A stretch of 64,000 nucleotides of DNA from the NCBI GenBank assembly GCA_016287245.1, contig JAEEWG010000007.1, positions 1 through 64,000 of the forward strand, read 5' to 3'. Each line of letters begins with the position of its first letter. Positions within the stretch are counted from its first letter, which is position 1. A program made the translations under genes and the position numbers. Shown here piece after piece: positions 60,606-64,000 of the stretch. Under the pieces are notes generated by a model, which was not told the origin of the DNA, made no database searches, and saw only the letters and a program-made list of their open reading frames with translations. Source of the stretch: Clostridia bacterium. GTDB lineage: Bacteria; Bacillota; Clostridia; Saccharofermentanales; Saccharofermentanaceae.

Positions 60606-61957
60606 TCGCCCTTGAAATACTGTATTTTCTGATCGGCACTGCGTGTGCGTTTCTTCTCGGAAACATAGTGATGCTTCCGATCCCTGTGTGGTCTCTGATC
60701 TTCCTGATCCCGCTGTTCCTTCTGTTCCTGGTCCTTCCATCATTTCCGGGATCTCTTTCCCGTATTCACTCGGCGAAACTGAAGAACACGAAGTGCGGTA
60801 CTGCGCTTCTTAAGATATTCCTTGCCTCGATGGTCCTGGATCTTGTATTCAATATCCCTGCCATGTGCGGTGCCCTGGAAGAGCACGGGATCCCGGCGAT
60901 CGGCGATGCGGGATGGAAGTGGACCGGCAGCATCCTTCTGATCCTCCTGATCGAAAATCTCGTATTCTGGAACGGGATCATCCGTATCTATCTGACCTCA
61001 TCGCAGCTCGGCGCGAAGTACCGGATCATCGGCATCGCCTGCGGCATGATCCCGATCGTTAATCTTATCGCGCTTAGTATCCTGATCCGCATCAGCGATA
61101 AGGAAGTGAAGGTCGAAAATGAGAAGATCCTGCTGAACGAATCGCGTGCCGCGGAGCGGATATGTGAAACGAAATATCCGATCCTCATGGTGCATGGTGT
61201 TTTCTTTAGAGACTTCCGTTTCTTTAACTACTGGGGACGTATCCCCGAGCAGCTCGAAAAGAACGGTGCGAGAGTCTTCTACGGGAACCAGCAGTCTGCA
61301 GCATCGGTGGAAATATCGGGAAGAGAACTGGCCGAGCGCATTAAGAAAGTATGCGAAGAAACAGGAAGTGAGAAGGTCAACATCATCGCGCACTCCAAGG
61401 GCGGACTTGACTGCCGCATGGCGATCGCCAAGTACGGCGCGGGTCCTTATGTGGCCAGTCTTACGACCATCAACACGCCGCATAGAGGATGTGAATTTGC
61501 AGATTACCTTTTAAGTAGAATCGGAGAATCCCATCAGATCCGGGTGGCTGGAATGTACGAAGCGGCGCTTCGCAAAGCCGGAGATCCGAACCCGAATTTT
61601 CTCGCCGCGGTAACAGATCTAACCTCTTCTGCTGCGGTCCGCTTAAACGAAGAAATGCCGGATCCGGAGGGCATCTACTGCCAAAGTTTCGGATCGAAAC
61701 TGAACCGCCCGGGATCGGGAAGATTTCCTCTGAATTTTTCCACACTTCTGGTCGGTCATTTCGATGGTCCGAACGACGGTCTTGTGGGTGCGAAATCTTT
61801 CTGCTGGGGACAGGATTATCACTTCTGGACTGCTCCTGGAAAACGAGGAATCTCTCACGGAGATGTCATCGATCTCAATAGAGAAAACATCGACGGATTC
61901 GACGTCCGGGAGACCTTCGTACAGATCGTTTCCGATCTGAAGAAAAAAGGTCTGTAA
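60602..61957 (+). CDS. membrane-attached lipase-like alpha/beta hydrolase
   Basis: This 451-residue protein has four or five membrane segments in its first 170 residues. It then has an alpha/beta-hydrolase domain with YPILMVHGVFFRDF (oxyanion region), the nucleophile elbow IIAHSKGGLDCRMA (GxSxG variant AHSKGG), TTINTPHRGCEFADYLL and late GPNDGLVGAKS/GISHGDVI segments that supply the Asp and His. It resembles triacylglycerol lipases of the LipA type. The membrane half is unusual for that family. It overlaps mfd by four bases. Confidence 0.85.
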   Translation: MIALEILYFLIGTACAFLLGNIVMLPIPVWSLIFLIPLFLLFLVLPSFPGSLSRIHSAKLKNTKCGTALLKIFLASMVLDLVFNIPAMCGALEEHGIPAIGDAGWKWTGSILLILLIENLVFWNGIIRIYLTSSQLGAKYRIIGIACGMIPIVNLIALSILIRISDKEVKVENEKILLNESRAAERICETKYPILMVHGVFFRDFRFFNYWGRIPEQLEKNGARVFYGNQQSAASVEISGRELAERIKKVCEETGSEKVNIIAHSKGGLDCRMAIAKYGAGPYVASLTTINTPHRGCEFADYLLSRIGESHQIRVAGMYEAALRKAGDPNPNFLAAVTDLTSSAAVRLNEEMPDPEGIYCQSFGSKLNRPGSGRFPLNFSTLLVGHFDGPNDGLVGAKSFCWGQDYHFWTAPGKRGISHGDVIDLNRENIDGFDVRETFVQIVSDLKKKGL

Positions 61958-62090
61958 GACGAAGAAGCAGGCTTCCCTGTAATCAAAAAACTCTGCGAAA
62001 AAAAGAGCAAAAATCCTTCCTGAAACCCCTTCCGTTTTCCTTAAGAGTGTTACAATTATTTTAAGGTAAAAATCACAAGGAGGGTGTTTT

Positions 62091-63470
62091 ATGGGTGATA
62101 ACAAAGAAGCGATATACGACGCGAAAAAGCTCGGATATCCCAAGATGCTCGTACTCGGACTTCAGCACATGTTTGCGATGTTCGGTGCGACAGTTCTCGT
62201 ACCGGCACTGACCGGTCTTTCTGTATCTGCGACACTTCTGTTCGCAGGATTGGGTACATTACTCTTCCACTTTCTCACAAAGGGTAAAGTACCTGCATTC
62301 TTAGGTTCTTCCTTTGCATTTATCGGAGGATATAAAGCGATTGCATGGACCGTGGAAGACGGCAATGAAATCCTTCACACGGAGCTGCTTCCTTATGCCT
62401 GCATAGGTGTTCTGGCAGCCGGCGCGCTCTATCTTGTCCTGGCAGGACTCATCAAGGCTTTCGGACAGAAGAAAGTTATGCGTTTCTTCCCGCCGATCGT
62501 TACCGGCCCGATCATCATCGCTATCGGTCTTACGCTTTCCGGATCTGCTGTTTCCAGCTGCGAAGATAACTGGGTCGTTGCAATTCTGGCGATCCTGGTC
62601 GTAGTGGTCTGCAACATTTACGGCAAAGGCATGATCAAGATCGTACCGATCCTTCTGGGTGTCGTTGTTTCCTACATCGCAGCATGCATCCTCGGTATCG
62701 TTGATTTTACAGCAGTAAAAGAAGCGGCATGGATCGGACTTCCGTTCGATATGCAGGATACGGCATTTGAAGTATTCAAGGATCCGGACAGTTCCCTGAT
62801 TGCCAATTCGATCATCACCATCATGCCGATCGCGCTTGCAACAATGGTCGAGCATATCGGCGATATCTCCGCGATTTCTTCTACCACGAACAGAAACTTC
62901 ATCGAGGATCCGGGTCTTCACAGAACGCTCCTCGGCGATGGTCTTGCGACAATGCTTGCATCTCTTTTCGGTGCTCCGGCGAACACAACATACGGCGAGA
63001 ACACCGGTGTTCTTTCTCTTACAAAAGTATACGATCCGAGAGTTATCCGTATCGCAGCTTACTGCGCAGTGATCTTCTCCTTCTCACCGAAATTTGCAGC
63101 TCTGATCGGCTCCATGCCGTCAGCAACTGTAGGTGGTGTTTCCCTCGTACTTTACGGTATGATCTCTGCCGTCGGTGTACGTAACATCGTAGAGAATCAG
63201 GTTGACTTCAGCAAGGGCAGAAACATCATCATCGCGGCTTTGATCCTGGGTCTTTCCGTAGGTGTGAAGTACCATAACGCTGCAGGTGCGATCCTGTTCT
63301 CCATCGGTTCTGTTGACTTCCAGCTGACAGGTCTGGCTGTTGGTGCTCTGGTAGGTATCATCCTTAACGCGATCCTCCCTCTCGAAGAGAAGGAATATAA
63401 GGGAGCAAACAAAGCATTTGTTACCGAAGAGGAAGAAGCAGAGAAAAAGGCGGAAGCAAGTAAGGAGTGA
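62091..63470 (+). CDS. uraA: uracil permease (NCS2 family)
   Basis: This 459-residue transporter of about 14 membrane segments imports uracil by proton symport. UraA-like sequence runs from MLVLGLQHMFAMFGATVLVPALTGLSVSATLLFAG, through FLGSSFAFIGGY, FFPPIVTGPIIIAIGLTLS and MPIALATMVEHIGDISAIS with the substrate Glu, to GAPANTTYGENTGVLSLTKVYDPRVI with the second Glu. A xanthine substrate is less likely given the NTTYGEN motif. AGGAGGG precedes the ATG; codon choice suggests good expression. Confidence 0.95.
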   Translation: MGDNKEAIYDAKKLGYPKMLVLGLQHMFAMFGATVLVPALTGLSVSATLLFAGLGTLLFHFLTKGKVPAFLGSSFAFIGGYKAIAWTVEDGNEILHTELLPYACIGVLAAGALYLVLAGLIKAFGQKKVMRFFPPIVTGPIIIAIGLTLSGSAVSSCEDNWVVAILAILVVVVCNIYGKGMIKIVPILLGVVVSYIAACILGIVDFTAVKEAAWIGLPFDMQDTAFEVFKDPDSSLIANSIITIMPIALATMVEHIGDISAISSTTNRNFIEDPGLHRTLLGDGLATMLASLFGAPANTTYGENTGVLSLTKVYDPRVIRIAAYCAVIFSFSPKFAALIGSMPSATVGGVSLVLYGMISAVGVRNIVENQVDFSKGRNIIIAALILGLSVGVKYHNAAGAILFSIGSVDFQLTGLAVGALVGIILNAILPLEEKEYKGANKAFVTEEEEAEKKAEASKE

Positions 63471-63473
63471 TCC

Positions 63474-64000
63474 TTACTGATCCATCCTGCTATCTTCGTC
63501 AGATAGAAGCACGAGTTTCGAATTTAAGATCGAATACCAGAGTGCGAACTGGCAAAGCCCGGTCGCCACAGAAAAACCGATGTTCTTCGTGACCGGATAC
63601 ATGGCAAATGCAAAACCTATACTGATCAGCAAAGCGATCGCCCATCCGGACGGTCGCTTTACTTTTTGTACTTTCGGGACGATCCTCCCGAGATAAGTTC
63701 CTTTTTCGAATTTGGCGTAGTAGTTAAGAAGCGCGATCTGGCGCATGATATCCTTCTCCATATCCTCTTTATCCTCGGGGCTTACATCTCCGTCGATGAA
63801 GGTGAAATCGCAGTCAAAGCTCTTCTCGTGCTTTTCGACGATAAAGACAGAGCGGAGGAGTTTCCCTTTTTCATATGCGAAAACGACGCCGTTATTCAGA
63901 AGAGCGCTCTGCCCCAGGGCGAGGATCCTCTGTCTCGTTTTGTCGTCAAAATCCAGGGATTCAATAAAGGTGCGGCTGGCGATATTTCTTTTGCTTATGG
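63474..64000 (-). CDS. membrane protein of unknown function (5' end beyond the window)
   Basis: The minus-strand frame stays open from the stop at 63476-63474 to the window edge, giving at least 175 residues. It therefore extends upstream of the first in-frame ATG at 63761, which is probably internal. The outer portion reads RTFIESLDFDDKTRQRILALGQ, then NGVVFAYEKGKLLRSVFIVEKHEKSFDCDFTFIDGD, resembling a small alpha/beta domain. Two membrane segments follow (WAIALLISIGFAFAMYPV and VATGLCQFALWYSIL). Its stop lies three bases past the uraA stop, on the opposite strand. Confidence 0.75.
   Translation of the reverse strand, partial: ISKRNIASRTFIESLDFDDKTRQRILALGQSALLNNGVVFAYEKGKLLRSVFIVEKHEKSFDCDFTFIDGDVSPEDKEDMEKDIMRQIALLNYYAKFEKGTYLGRIVPKVQKVKRPSGWAIALLISIGFAFAMYPVTKNIGFSVATGLCQFALWYSILNSKLVLLSDEDSRMDQ

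Noticed and set aside
61974-62066. Riboswitch before the uracil permease
   Set aside because: Only a CCTTAA/TTAAGG repeat and a possible TACAAT are seen; there is no purine, PreQ1 or PyrR-type pattern.

Overview
The window looks like chromosomal DNA of a fermentative, Gram-positive anaerobe of class Clostridia, possibly a plant-fibre degrader of the gut or rumen (Oscillospiraceae or Saccharofermentans-like). The evidence is moderate GC, strong AGGAGG-type ribosome sites, ATGA stop/start overlaps, Pta-AckA acetate formation, a lipoteichoic-acid-synthase-type enzyme, an FMN-riboswitch riboflavin importer, and GH9 and uronate genes. The taxon is inference. I see no rRNA, tRNA, CRISPR, prophage or insertion sequence.

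Layout. 1-2.4 kb: a gene tail, three tandem hairpins, and a YtrA-like GntR/ABC operon. 2.5-7.3 kb: a metallophosphatase, galactokinase, a zinc-ribbon membrane protein with a 57-residue coupled partner, and an FkbM-type methyltransferase. 7.2-22.8 kb: a carbohydrate island with a GntR/FCD regulator, uxuB, uxuA, a DUF624 protein, an acetylesterase-like enzyme, a CUT1 ABC importer, uxaC, a KDPG aldolase and a KDG kinase. An SPFH/ribbon-helix-helix pair and an orphan pilin-like gene lie inside it. Together the enzymes cover glucuronate -> fructuronate -> mannonate -> KDG -> KDPG -> pyruvate + glyceraldehyde-3-phosphate. The promoters of the regulator, uxuAB and the importer share an AACTAGCATACAAGTT-like operator.

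22.9-28.9 kb: an alkaline-phosphatase-superfamily enzyme, nucleoside salvage (deoB-deoC-cdd), a DUF4173-like membrane protein and an HTH/DUF2975 pair. 29-37.9 kb: an LTA-synthase-type enzyme, a DEAD-box helicase, a membrane-anchored GH9-CBM3-CBM3 cellulase, a small beta-barrel protein and two tandem paralogous membrane proteins of unknown family. 38-41.1 kb: pta, ackA and a histidine phosphatase, with two related structured elements between the last two. 41.2-50.6 kb: two ABC export systems, one with an ABC-2/CPBP protease fusion and one a Bce-like RR-HK-ATPase-FtsX module. 50.6-54.8 kb: a metallo-beta-lactamase-fold protein, a VanY-type peptidase, an AT-richer orphan lipoprotein, riboswitch-ribU and a nucleotidyltransferase. 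55-64 kb: glmU, pth, mfd, a lipase-like membrane protein, a uracil permease and a gene cut by the window end.

The most interesting unexplained signals are the paired elements after ackA (40268-40440), a related complex hairpin at 22811-22896, the shared uronate operator, the SPFH/RHH operator, and the solitary pilin gene with its own strong promoter and double terminator.
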